Origin: Actinomycetes bacterium
GTDB lineage: Bacteria > Actinomycetota > Acidimicrobiia > Acidimicrobiales > JAJYPT01
Assembly (NCBI GenBank): GCA_021795135.1
Contig: JAJYPT010000089.1
Location: forward strand, 1-7,122
Length of the DNA stretch: 7,122 nucleotides
Direction of reading: 5' to 3'
A program made the translations under genes and the position numbers. Of the stretch, positions 1-6,505 are shown in pieces. Position 1 is the first letter of the stretch. Every line of letters begins with the position of its first letter. The notes below the pieces were generated by a model. It was given only the letters and a program-made list of their open reading frames with translations. It did not search any database and was not told the origin of the DNA.

Positions 1-564
1 TATAAAGATAATAGACAGTAGCTGAGTTTGATTAGTTTGATTTGCAGAAGATGCTTGGTTAGCTACATTGATTGCGACATTTCCAGCTACATGAGCAGAA
101 AATCCAGATGGAGCTGCTGTTTTAGAGATTGAATTTTCAATATTTGATATAAGAGTTGTCGCAGGGGTTCCAACTTGAGACACATTTGACTCTACGATTA
201 GTTCGGCTGCTTTACCATCTGGAGAGATTCCGGCATTGTAAACCTTGGTGACATTTGGAACATGTTTGAGGGAACTTTGTAGCTTGGAAAGTGCTTGTTC
301 ATCACTTGTGGTAAAAGCTTTATTGGCATTAGTAGCAACTACAAGTACTGGAGTTTCATTTGGATGTTGTAAGGAACCAGCTAAGTTTGCAGCTTGTTCG
401 CTAGGAGCACTATTAGGTAAAAAGGCAGAGTTTTGTCCATTTACAACCGATGACAAAGAAGGGAAAAAACTAACTGCTGCAATAGTTCCAAGTATCCATG
501 TAAGTACTATAAACCACCTAAAACGGACAGAGAATTTGCCTACTGCTCTAAAAAAATTACTCAT
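1..564 (-). CDS. MMPL family transporter, N-terminal part (cut by window edge)
   Basis: On the minus strand an uninterrupted frame of 188 codons starts with ATG at 564-562 and runs off the left edge. A ribosome-binding sequence AAGGAA (minus strand, 578-573) lies 8 bases before the ATG. The protein opens with a short basic cytoplasmic segment, one hydrophobic helix at about residues 17-36 (WFIVLTWILGTIAAVSFFP), then an extracytoplasmic stretch containing NSAFLPNSAPSEQA at 45-58. That helix followed by a NS-x-FLP-x-x-x-P-S-x-QA segment is characteristic of the MMPL/RND-type transporters of actinobacteria, which export lipids or drugs using the proton gradient. The region to residue 180 would be the first porter domain, and LLSIIFI at the end begins the second helix. 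Full MMPL proteins are usually 700 or more residues, so most of the gene is missing. Substrate cannot be told. It points away from the T4SS operon and is probably a separate transcription unit, either host flank or cargo. Confidence 0.85.
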   Translation of the reverse strand, partial: MSNFFRAVGKFSVRFRWFIVLTWILGTIAAVSFFPSLSSVVNGQNSAFLPNSAPSEQAANLAGSLQHPNETPVLVVATNANKAFTTSDEQALSKLQSSLKHVPNVTKVYNAGISPDGKAAELIVESNVSQVGTPATTLISNIENSISKTAAPSGFSAHVAGNVAINVANQASSANQTNQTQLLSIIFI

Positions 565-749
565 GTAGTGGGTTCCTTGTATTCTGATATTGATTAATGA
601 TGAGGTAAGTGGTCTGAAGAAATTGGGATCAAATAAGTTATAAAGATGACTAAAATTAGTAATACAGTATAACATTTTTGCCTATATTCTATCTCCAAGA
701 ATACACAGAACGGGAAACTTAACACAATTTAGCTGCATCGAGATCCCAG

Positions 750-773
750 CGTAAATATTACCGTAAATATTAC
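750..773. repeat. Perfect tandem 12-bp repeat with internal inverted symmetry, operator-like
   Basis: The sequence CGTAAATATTAC occurs twice back to back, at 750-761 and 762-773, with no mismatch. Each unit contains the 11-bp inverted repeat GTAA-ATA-TTAC. Two identical dyad sites side by side, midway between divergent genes, is the usual appearance of a binding site for a dimeric repressor. MMPL genes and conjugation operons are both often controlled by small DNA-binding regulators, but no regulator gene is in the window, so the binding protein and which of the two genes it controls are unknown. The 12-bp period is slightly more than one helical turn, so the two sites would be rotated only modestly relative to each other. 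Confidence 0.5.
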
Positions 774-978
774 ACAGTTATAAATTCTCCAAATGAAATT
801 CGTCACTATTCCCAGAATTGATTCAGCTATGTGATTTTGAAAGAAATCAGGCTTGCTGAGTATGAACGCAATTTCCTATTGCTCAAAACTTAAAGTAACC
901 CCTTGATTGAAACTGCAAAATCTGATTAGTAATTATATAAAAATTCAATTATTCGACTATACCGGGAGCAGTTCAATA

Positions 979-984
979 TATAAT
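979..984 (+). promoter_or_regulatory. Possible -10 box of the T4SS operon promoter
   Basis: TATAAT at 979-984 is an exact match to the bacterial -10 consensus, about 77 bases before the first start codon at 1061. The upstream -35 element is poor: TCGACT at 953-958 matches TTGACA at four of six positions but the spacer would be 20 bases. In DNA this AT-rich an isolated TATAAT is weak evidence, hence the low confidence. Confidence 0.3.
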
Positions 985-1010
985 TCACTAAAAACCTATA
1001 GAATTCCTTG

Positions 1011-1023
1011 CTATTAGTAATAG
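1011..1023. repeat. Perfect 13-bp palindrome in the operon leader
   Basis: CTATTA-G-TAATAG has six-base arms around one central base. It sits between the possible -10 box and the first start codon, where a repressor site could act. A palindrome this short arises by chance fairly easily in AT-rich DNA, so its role is only a suggestion. Confidence 0.25.
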
Positions 1024-1060
1024 AAGATTGATTATTTTCAATTTTGGAGATTGAGCCATT

Positions 1061-2494
1061 TTGATGCCGAACTTGTATCGATTTAGCCCCCTTACTAAAA
1101 GTGGGTCTGTAATGGGTCTAAAGGGCCGTCAATTTATTCTAGGTGTTGTTTTGATCCTTTTAGCAATGATCGCTTTGTCAGGTTTTAATAACTTATGGTT
1201 TGGGATTATTTTTATCATTGCCATTCCAGCTCTTTGGTGGATCCCAATAGGGGAGAGGTCATTAAGTGAAGTTTTATTTGATATAAGTAGTTATGGATTC
1301 AAATTAATAACAGGAAAGACTATCCAAGAGGTAAATCCTTGGATAGATCCACCAGATCTGAATCAAATTGGTGAGGACCACGTTGGCAATAGTGGTACTT
1401 GGGGCCGTATACCTAACGGTGATAATCAATGGCGAGTAGCTATGAAACTTGAAGCCAGTGATTTTGGATTGTTGGATCACCAAGAACAGGATCAAATTTT
1501 ACAAAAGTGGGGGAGTATATTAGCTGGACTTGGTGGAGATCCCCTACCTATAAAAAGATGTACTTGGATAGAATCTTCTTCTCCTGCATCGTCGGGGGAT
1601 CCTCAACGTTGGTTTGATCTAAATGCTAAACCGAGGACCAAAGAAGCAGCTCAAGATTATCAAAAATTATTATGTTCTGTAGCCAACAGCTCTACAGAAC
1701 ATAGAACTATTTTGGTTTTAGATATTGAACCAGAGAAAACAAAAAAAGGTGATCCTAAAGCAATTGTAATTGCTGAGGCTGAGCACCTAGCTCGTAGGCT
1801 CAATGAGACTGGTTTTACAGCTCGTCCATTAAGCATTCATCAAATAGCTAGTGAAACAGAAGCTATTTTACGGCCGTTTTCACGCCAAGGCCAAGTAAGT
1901 GCTTATTTAGCCAACAAAGTTAGGACTCCAAGGCTAAATGTCTCAGTAAAAGAAGAAGCGGATAAATTTCGTTTAGATAATTACTGGGCTAGGACTTTTT
2001 GGATAAATGAATGGCCACGAATTTCAGTCTTTGGTTCATTTTTATCACCTTTGCTTTCAACTCGCCTTCCAGCAACAAGAGTAATGGCGGTTGAGATAAA
2101 ACCTATACCTAACTGGAAAGCCATTAGAAAAGCCGAAGTAGCCAGAACAAATATGGGTTCAGATCAAAAACTAAGAGCTCGTTTTGGTTTTAGTCCAAAG
2201 CTAAGACTACAACGTGAATATGCTGCTTCAGAAGCTAGAGAGCACGACCTCATAAGTGGTCATTCAGCTTTAAAATTTAGTGGATTTATCCTTTTAGTAG
2301 CCAATAGTGAAACAAATTTAGAAAATGCTTCAAGATCGATTAGAGCAGCTGGTCATCAAAGTCAGTTATCACTCAACAAATTATTATTCCGTCAATTTAA
2401 TGCTCTAAATAAGATTTTACCAATATCAATCCCAATTGTTGAAAAATTACGAAGTGAGGAAAAAGCAAAAAAGACAGAGGAAAAAATAGCATGA
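1061..2494 (+). CDS. SCO6880-family conjugation protein (VirB4 N-terminal-like half)
   Basis: This 477-residue protein is the first gene of the T4SS operon. It starts with a basic segment containing YRFSPL (6-11), two adjacent membrane helices at about 25-41 and 44-62, then a long soluble domain. The opening, the paired helices and the WINEWPR segment at 314-320 followed by FLSPLL are features I associate with the actinobacterial SCO6880 family. Residues about 385-460 (REYAASEAREHDLISGHSAL, then a hydrophobic strand, AGHQSQ and RQFNALNKILP) resemble the N-terminal domain of VirB4/TrbE just before its ATPase domain; there is no Walker motif. The likely role is as inner-membrane partner of the next gene's ATPase. 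The start is TTG at 1061, 10 bases after GGAGA at 1046-1050; an ATG at 1064 is the alternative but lies 13 bases away. The C-terminus is highly charged (EEKAKKTEEK). The stop overlaps the next ATG as ATGA. Confidence 0.85.
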   Translation: MMPNLYRFSPLTKSGSVMGLKGRQFILGVVLILLAMIALSGFNNLWFGIIFIIAIPALWWIPIGERSLSEVLFDISSYGFKLITGKTIQEVNPWIDPPDLNQIGEDHVGNSGTWGRIPNGDNQWRVAMKLEASDFGLLDHQEQDQILQKWGSILAGLGGDPLPIKRCTWIESSSPASSGDPQRWFDLNAKPRTKEAAQDYQKLLCSVANSSTEHRTILVLDIEPEKTKKGDPKAIVIAEAEHLARRLNETGFTARPLSIHQIASETEAILRPFSRQGQVSAYLANKVRTPRLNVSVKEEADKFRLDNYWARTFWINEWPRISVFGSFLSPLLSTRLPATRVMAVEIKPIPNWKAIRKAEVARTNMGSDQKLRARFGFSPKLRLQREYAASEAREHDLISGHSALKFSGFILLVANSETNLENASRSIRAAGHQSQLSLNKLLFRQFNALNKILPISIPIVEKLRSEEKAKKTEEKIA

Positions 2495-3750
2495 GTTTTT
2501 TTAGTAAAAAACAAAAACAAGATCTCGTTCCCCCTCATGAAGAAACTTCTAGAGTGGTCAAATCTCTTTATCCTTTACAGTCTCATAAATCTATCTCCTT
2601 AGGAGGTGTGGTTATTGGTCTCGAAGCCTTTTCGGGAGATGCTTTTTTATTTGATCCTTGGGAATTTTATAGATCAGGAATTATAACTAGTCCTGCTATT
2701 TTTATAGCTGGCCAAGTCGGAAGAGGAAAATCTGCTTTTGTGAAGAGTTTTTTATATCGCCAAATTGGCGTATTTGCAAGACAAGGATTTTTCCTAGATC
2801 CCAAAGGTGAGTATTCAGCCCTAGCTAAATCTCTAGATATCCCTGTTGTTAAATTAGAACCAGGAGGATCAGCACGACTTAATCCTTTAGATCCAGCTCC
2901 AGGAGATTTAGATCTCCCAGAACGAATTGCACAGAGACGTTCTACTTTATTAGCAGCCTTAGCAGCTAGTGGTGTTGGTAGAGAGCTCAATCCAAGTGAA
3001 AGAGCAGGTATTGATGTCGTCGTTGAAAATCTTCCCCATGACGCAGTCTTGGGGGATGTGGTTGATCTCTTACTTAGGCCAACAGTTGCAATGGCTGAGT
3101 CTTTATCTATCGATCTCCCAGCCCTAAAGCGAGAGTGCCAAGATATAGCACTGGCTTTGCGAAGATTGATAAAAGGGGATCTAGCAGGGATGTTAGACGG
3201 AAAAACAACAATAGAAATCGATTGGAGCGGCCCAGGACTAGTCATAGATTTATCTGCTTTATATAGGATTCCTGCAGCACTCGCTCCGACCATGATTTGT
3301 GCAACCAGTTGGATTTCGTCTGCAATTGCAACTGTTGGATTAGGCAAGTTTTTAGTCATCGATGAAGCTTGGGCGGTGCTAAAAGACGAAACAGTTTCTT
3401 GGCTTCAAAGTACTGTGAAGCTATCTCGAAGCTTAGGGGTATCCGTGGTAATGGTCGTTCATCGGATATCAGATCTTAGAGCTGCAGGAGATGATGATTC
3501 TGCTGTTGCAAAAAGAGCAGCTGGTCTACTTAGTGATACTGAGGTGAGAATTTTATTTGGTCAATCAGCCCAAGAGATTCCTTTAGCTCAAGCCGCTTTA
3601 GGACTTAGTTCTAGAGAATGTCAATTATTAGGAGAGCTTCCAAGAGGGAGGTGTCTATGGCAAATCGGACAAAAAAGAGCTTTAGTGGATGTTTTGTTGA
3701 CTGACCAAGAAAAGAAATTGACCGATACGGATTCGGCTATGAGGGGTTGA
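2491..3750 (+). CDS. VirB4-like T4SS ATPase (motor half)
   Basis: The 419-residue protein carries a Walker A P-loop GQVGRGKS at 74-81 and a Walker B motif FLVIDEAW at 287-294 with the catalytic DE pair, followed by HRISDL at 324-329, a segment seen in VirB4/TraC-type conjugation ATPases. LDPKGEYSAL at 102-111 is also typical of this fold. There is no membrane helix, so it is a cytoplasmic ATPase docked at the inner membrane, expected to power assembly of the T4SS and substrate transfer. It lacks the N-terminal domain of a full VirB4 of about 800 residues; that part appears to be supplied by the preceding gene, with which it shares a 4-base ATGA overlap. Residues 36-73, leading into the P-loop, correspond to the stretch VirB4 proteins have between their two domains. 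All key nucleotide-binding residues are present. The antisense open frame across 2667-3359 is a coding shadow. Confidence 0.88.
   Translation: MSFFSKKQKQDLVPPHEETSRVVKSLYPLQSHKSISLGGVVIGLEAFSGDAFLFDPWEFYRSGIITSPAIFIAGQVGRGKSAFVKSFLYRQIGVFARQGFFLDPKGEYSALAKSLDIPVVKLEPGGSARLNPLDPAPGDLDLPERIAQRRSTLLAALAASGVGRELNPSERAGIDVVVENLPHDAVLGDVVDLLLRPTVAMAESLSIDLPALKRECQDIALALRRLIKGDLAGMLDGKTTIEIDWSGPGLVIDLSALYRIPAALAPTMICATSWISSAIATVGLGKFLVIDEAWAVLKDETVSWLQSTVKLSRSLGVSVVMVVHRISDLRAAGDDDSAVAKRAAGLLSDTEVRILFGQSAQEIPLAQAALGLSSRECQLLGELPRGRCLWQIGQKRALVDVLLTDQEKKLTDTDSAMRG
3741..3746 (+). promoter_or_regulatory. Ribosome-binding site of the small membrane protein gene
   Basis: GAGGGG lies 7 bases before the ATG at 3754 and overlaps the last codons of the ATPase gene. 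It is one of the best ribosome-binding matches in the window and is the main reason to accept the short open frame at 3754 as a true gene start. Confidence 0.6.
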
Positions 3751-3753
3751 GTA

Positions 3754-3900
3754 ATGAATAAATTAATTTATCTTTTAGGACCTATAAAATCCCAACCAAT
3801 AACAGAACCAGATTTACTAAGGCTTCAAAAAAAACCAAAGTTTTTAACGATACCAATAGCCATAATATTAAGTTTATTTATGGTTTTTGGGTTCCACTGA
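3754..3900 (+). CDS. Small membrane protein, 48 residues as read (probably frame-broken)
   Basis: An ATG at 3754, three bases after the ATPase stop and 7 bases after GAGGGG, opens a frame of 48 codons ending in TGA at 3898-3900. The product has a polar N-terminal part (IKSQPITEPDLLRLQKKPK) and one hydrophobic helix at about 30-47 (FLTIPIAIILSLFMVFGF). I do not recognise a family. The short length may be an artefact: in the -1 frame there is no stop from just after 3759 to 4047, and reading from frame 0 into frame -1 near the five Ts at 3884-3888 gives a smooth protein of about 98 residues with a second helix. The gene sits between the ATPase and the pilin-like gene, so it probably belongs to the T4SS. 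Either the 48-residue protein is real as it stands or it is the front half of a longer one. Confidence 0.5.
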   Translation: MNKLIYLLGPIKSQPITEPDLLRLQKKPKFLTIPIAIILSLFMVFGFH

Positions 3901-4049
3901 CAATTAATCTTTTTGATAATTTCACTTCTTACCTCTTAAAATTGCCTTATAAATCCAACTTCTTTTACACACTCCAAGTCCTAATTTTTTGGATGATTTG
4001 GTTGTTTATAGTCCTTGTAGTCCTAAATGGCATCTCACTGCCATTATGA
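3891..4049 (+). pseudogene. Continuation of the small membrane protein in the -1 frame
   Basis: From about 3891 the -1 frame reads VPLTINLFDNFTSYLLKLPY, then a strongly hydrophobic helix (FYTLQVLIFWMIWLFIVLVV) and ends NGISLPL before TGA at 4047-4049. This frame has no early ATG and no ribosome-binding site of its own, so it needs a shift from the upstream frame. About 96 stop-free codons in AT-rich DNA is unlikely by chance. Two slip points fit: TTTTTGGG at 3884-3891, where loss of one base (or an assembly error) would be enough, and the heptamer A-AAA-AAA at 3828-3834, a known type of -1 ribosomal slippery site, in the correct phase. The first joins two plausible helices and is preferred. 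I class it as a frame-disrupted gene part; it could equally be a sequence error. Confidence 0.5.
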
Positions 4050-4198
4050 AGCGCAAAACAATTGTGGCCATCTTCACCAAACCAAATGATAAGACAAAAT
4101 TAATCTCGGCCATAGTAATTAATAACAAGGCTTTTTGTCCACTAGCTAAAGGAAAGAAAAAATGCTTACCAAAGTTTACTTACTTGCTTCAAGTGTAG
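4046..4198 (+). CDS. Doubtful small basic ORF
   Basis: An ATG at 4046 overlaps the TGA at 4047-4049 that ends the -1 frame above, the same ATGA arrangement used elsewhere in this operon. It opens a 50-codon frame rich in lysine (starts MKRKTIVAIFTKPNDKTK) that overlaps the next gene by 37 bases. There is no clear ribosome-binding site, the last part simply reads through the next gene's ribosome-binding site and start in another frame, and no family is recognisable. An in-frame TTG at 3989 would extend it to 69 residues but would overlap the hydrophobic -1 frame. If it is not a gene, 4050-4147 is unexplained sequence. Confidence 0.2.
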   Translation: MKRKTIVAIFTKPNDKTKLISAIVINNKAFCPLAKGKKKCLPKFTYLLQV

Positions 4199-4467
4199 TC
4201 CCAAACATTACTCCAACTGCATCACTACCAGGATCAAATTTATTAAAAAGCTTCCTTGGCGGGATACTTTTTTATGGTTTGTTATTTTCAATCTTGGGAC
4301 TTATTGTGGCAGCCATTTTGATGGCTGTAGGGGGTCACAGTTCAAATGGACGTATGGCTGATAGAGGAAGAACAGGTCTGATTGCTTCTCTTATAGCAGC
4401 TGTTGTTTGTGGTGGTGGGGTTGCCTTGATCAATTTTGCCTTCTCACAAGGAGCAACAATTAGATGA
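4162..4467 (+). CDS. Small two-helix T4SS membrane protein, pilin-like (VirB2-like topology)
   Basis: The 101-residue protein starts with ATG at 4162, 8 bases after AAGGA at 4149-4153. It has a weakly hydrophobic N-terminus, the segment SLPGSNLLKSFLGG at 21-34, a long helix at about 32-56, a polar loop GGHSSNGRMADRGRTG at 57-72 and a second helix at about 72-95, ending with INFAFSQG. Small proteins of this size and design, with a G-x-x-S-x-N-x-x-x-x-x-x-GR loop and an INF-F end, occur in actinobacterial conjugation clusters between the ATPase and the TrbL-like gene (the DUF6112 group, from memory). The two helices joined by a short basic loop match the topology of VirB2/TrbC pilins, so it may be the pilus or channel subunit; that role is inferred. 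Its stop overlaps the next start as ATGA, implying translational coupling. Confidence 0.7.
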   Translation: MLTKVYLLASSVVPNITPTASLPGSNLLKSFLGGILFYGLLFSILGLIVAAILMAVGGHSSNGRMADRGRTGLIASLIAAVVCGGGVALINFAFSQGATIR

Positions 4468-5744
4468 CTGACCTATTATTGGCGACAGGTGGATTGACTA
4501 AAATCCTCAACGCAGGAGTTCAAGGAGCAGCTCAAAGTGCTTTAAACCCTGTTAATGCACTATCAAGTGGAGTTGGTTCAGTCGCTAATTCAGCATCGAA
4601 CTACTTAGGTGGTGGGATTATCCACAGCATAGAGAGTGCTATCAAATCAGCTTTACAATCTAGTATCTCTGAAATAGGAAAAGCATTAGTCGATGTAACA
4701 AAGTTGAATCTTGGAAACTCATTCATGTCTGTCTATGATGCTAGCTTAGAAATTACTGCAATCTTAGCTGTCGTGGTTTTGGTAGCAGGAGCTATAAGAG
4801 GAGCTTTCCAAGGCAATACTAGCCATATTTTTCAAACTGTTGTAAGAGTGATGGTTGCAATTATTGGGTCTTTCCTATTAGTTGCTCTGATCCCATATGT
4901 CCAAAGTGCTTTTGGAGCTTTTTCAAACATTTTTGCAACTTCCTTTGGATCTAATATAGCTGGTTTTGGAACGAAATTAGAGACTTTGATATTAACATCA
5001 AATTTTATTACAGGCGCTCCAATGACCTTTATAATTTTAGGAGTACTAATCCTAATGGCAAATTTTACTACTTTAGTAGTTTTAAGTCTGTCAGGAATGG
5101 TCGCCTATATTGCCGCCATTGCTGCTCCTTTTGCCTTTTTGATATCTCCAAAATCAGCTAGAAAACTATTAGAGATTTTGATCGTGGCTTTAGCGACTCC
5201 AACAATAATTACTGCAATTTTTGCTCTAGGATTAGCTGTTTTTTCAGCCTCTAGCCCAACTGCATCTGCTTGGATTGGAAGCACTATTGAGGGCTTGGGA
5301 ATTATGTTGCTAGCTGTATTTTCTCCTCTTGGTGTTATGAAATTGCTACCAATGGGAGAAGAGGCTATAGCGAAGATGGGAGCTCATCACCAACAAATAA
5401 AGTCAGCTGTTAGCGAACAAGCGGTATGGGGTTATAAGTCTGCTAAAGATATTGCAACTATGGCAAATCCAGCCTTAGAAGAGGCTAAAGCTTATCTCGC
5501 AAAACTTGGTAGTACAAACACAAGTGGTACAGATACAAGTGCTATAGACAACACTCAATCTAAGCCTTTAAATACTGGATTAGATGAACAAAGTGGAAAT
5601 AGTTCCACTCCTGGTTCAACAGGTAATAATCAAACTAAAGGGTCAACACCAAATACTCCAAATGATCTAGGAAATAATAGTCAAGATAGTCAAGATCCTC
5701 CTGATTCCAGTCAACCACCACCTCCACAAAATCCAAAGGAATAA
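4464..5744 (+). CDS. TrbL/VirB6-like polytopic T4SS channel protein
   Basis: The 426-residue protein has an N-terminal amphipathic, Ala/Ser/Gly-rich part (1-90), about six membrane helices (near 96-113, 126-146, 185-205, 207-228, 234-262 and 272-293), and a hydrophilic tail from about 349 to the end. The size, the helix pattern, the gene order and segments such as ISPKSARK (227-234) between helices, followed by a helix pair and LPMGEEA, agree with TrbL/VirB6-type proteins of actinobacterial conjugation systems, which form part of the inner-membrane transfer channel. The tail is low in complexity, rich in Asn, Ser, Thr and Gly, includes a doubled SQD unit and ends with four consecutive prolines (QPPPPQNPKE); such tails are common in this group and are probably disordered. 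The start overlaps the previous stop by ATGA. The antisense frame at 5635-5988 is a shadow. Confidence 0.75.
   Translation: MTDLLLATGGLTKILNAGVQGAAQSALNPVNALSSGVGSVANSASNYLGGGIIHSIESAIKSALQSSISEIGKALVDVTKLNLGNSFMSVYDASLEITAILAVVVLVAGAIRGAFQGNTSHIFQTVVRVMVAIIGSFLLVALIPYVQSAFGAFSNIFATSFGSNIAGFGTKLETLILTSNFITGAPMTFIILGVLILMANFTTLVVLSLSGMVAYIAAIAAPFAFLISPKSARKLLEILIVALATPTIITAIFALGLAVFSASSPTASAWIGSTIEGLGIMLLAVFSPLGVMKLLPMGEEAIAKMGAHHQQIKSAVSEQAVWGYKSAKDIATMANPALEEAKAYLAKLGSTNTSGTDTSAIDNTQSKPLNTGLDEQSGNSSTPGSTGNNQTKGSTPNTPNDLGNNSQDSQDPPDSSQPPPPQNPKE
5679..5696 (+). repeat. Tandem 9-bp repeat inside the TrbL-like tail
   Basis: AGTCAAGAT occurs twice in a row (5679-5687 and 5688-5696), in frame, giving SQDSQD. 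It suggests the disordered tail changes length by short in-frame duplications. Confidence 0.55.
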
Positions 5745-5749
5745 TTATT

Positions 5750-6505
5750 ATGACAGATGCTTGGACAACGAGTTGGGATCCAGTTGTGGCAGATGCCAAG
5801 AAACCTCTAAAGCTAAAAAGCAAAAAACTAAATGTTGGTGCTATTGGAGGAGTATCTATTGTTGTTGGACAAAAAAAAGTCCAAGTTCCTTTGGCTTCAA
5901 ATAAGTCTCTCAAACAACTAGATGTGACTCTTTTAGAAAAATACCTGGAGACTTTAGAGCCTTTTTGTATTTGGAGAGAATCGGGCAATGAAGCTTTGAT
6001 AATTTTGAATTTTCAAAATTTAGATCCTCAATTAGCAGTTGAGGAAACGAAAAAGATTATTAGTTATTCTTTAGGACAATTTGGTTTTTGTCCAATCAAT
6101 CAAGATGCCACTAAAGGACTATTAAAACCTAATAAGTTTCATAATAGGTGGAACGTGATTGAATATCAAAAAACTTGGACTGCTTTAGTTGGTGGAGATT
6201 TTATCCCAAAGTCAAAACCAGTCTTTTGCTCAATTTTACAAGTTGTTTCTCCACAAATTTTGGTCGATACGACAAAGCTTTCGGCCATAGTAAAAGTAAG
6301 TAGGACAGGACTTCGGGTCCAAGATGGAAAAATTAGTGGACTGTTGCTAATTGAAGATGATGATGAAGAACAACTTGAAGAAAATGTTTTAAAACTCAGT
6401 TCTAATGTTTTTAAAGATGATATCGAGCTTCAGTCTATAACTCAAGATGGATTATTAGAGGCTTGGAGCATTTTTGAAGGGCTTCCTAAAGGAGTAAATA
6501 GATAA
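5750..6505 (+). CDS. Unrecognised soluble T4SS-operon protein
   Basis: The 251-residue protein starts with ATG at 5750, 5 bases after the previous stop and 9 bases after AAAGGA at 5735-5740. I do not recognise its family. It has no signal peptide and no full-length membrane helix; a lysine-rich stretch (17-27, KKPLKLKSKKL) leads into a short hydrophobic Gly/Val strand (30-40). The rest alternates predicted strands and helices, with an acidic cluster IEDDDEEQLEE at 201-211 and a tryptophan-containing end (LLEAWSIFEGLPKG). Cysteines are at 73, 114 and 160, not in a metal-binding spacing. The likely location is the cytoplasm. Its place between the TrbL-like gene and an exported protein, with almost no spacing, suggests a structural or accessory part of the same secretion machine, but no biochemical role can be assigned. 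Confidence 0.75.
   Translation: MTDAWTTSWDPVVADAKKPLKLKSKKLNVGAIGGVSIVVGQKKVQVPLASNKSLKQLDVTLLEKYLETLEPFCIWRESGNEALIILNFQNLDPQLAVEETKKIISYSLGQFGFCPINQDATKGLLKPNKFHNRWNVIEYQKTWTALVGGDFIPKSKPVFCSILQVVSPQILVDTTKLSAIVKVSRTGLRVQDGKISGLLLIEDDDEEQLEENVLKLSSNVFKDDIELQSITQDGLLEAWSIFEGLPKGVNR

Larger units (their letters stand above)
565..1060. other. Divergent intergenic region (496 bp)
   Basis: This AT-rich stretch separates the minus-strand MMPL gene from the plus-strand T4SS operon, so both promoters should lie here. It contains the tandem 12-bp repeat at 750-773, a TATAAT match at 979-984 and the palindrome CTATTAGTAATAG at 1011-1023. For the MMPL gene, TATACT (minus strand, 671-666) is a possible -10 box, but no convincing -35 element precedes it. 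Only very short open frames occur (for example a 20-codon GTG frame near 831) and none has a convincing ribosome-binding site. No tRNA fold or rho-independent terminator was recognised. Confidence 0.7.

Noticed and set aside
245..568. Plus-strand 107-codon open frame
   Set aside because: It lies opposite the MMPL gene, which has a better ribosome-binding site, a recognisable N-terminus and an open frame to the edge; the plus-strand product is a non-protein-like shadow.
579..705. Inverted 8-bp pair TGTATTCT / AGAATACA
   Set aside because: The arms are more than 110 bases apart and short; in AT-rich DNA this is expected by chance and would not make a stable hairpin.
831..893. Short GTG-started frame of 20 codons in the intergenic region
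   Set aside because: Too short, without a ribosome-binding site, and not resembling a known leader peptide.
1304..1495. Minus-strand 63-codon open frame
   Set aside because: It is antisense to the conserved SCO6880-like gene and has no supporting signals.
2667..3359. Minus-strand 230-codon open frame opposite the ATPase
   Set aside because: The plus strand holds Walker A and B motifs in the right order; the antisense product has no recognisable features and is a codon-usage shadow.
4000..4125. Minus-strand hydrophobic frame of about 35 codons
   Set aside because: It has no ribosome-binding site and overlaps the more convincing plus-strand -1 frame; its hydrophobicity follows from base composition.
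5635..5988. Minus-strand 117-codon open frame
   Set aside because: It spans the end of the TrbL-like gene and the start of the next gene; its Tyr/Asp-rich beginning is the complement of the repetitive tail.
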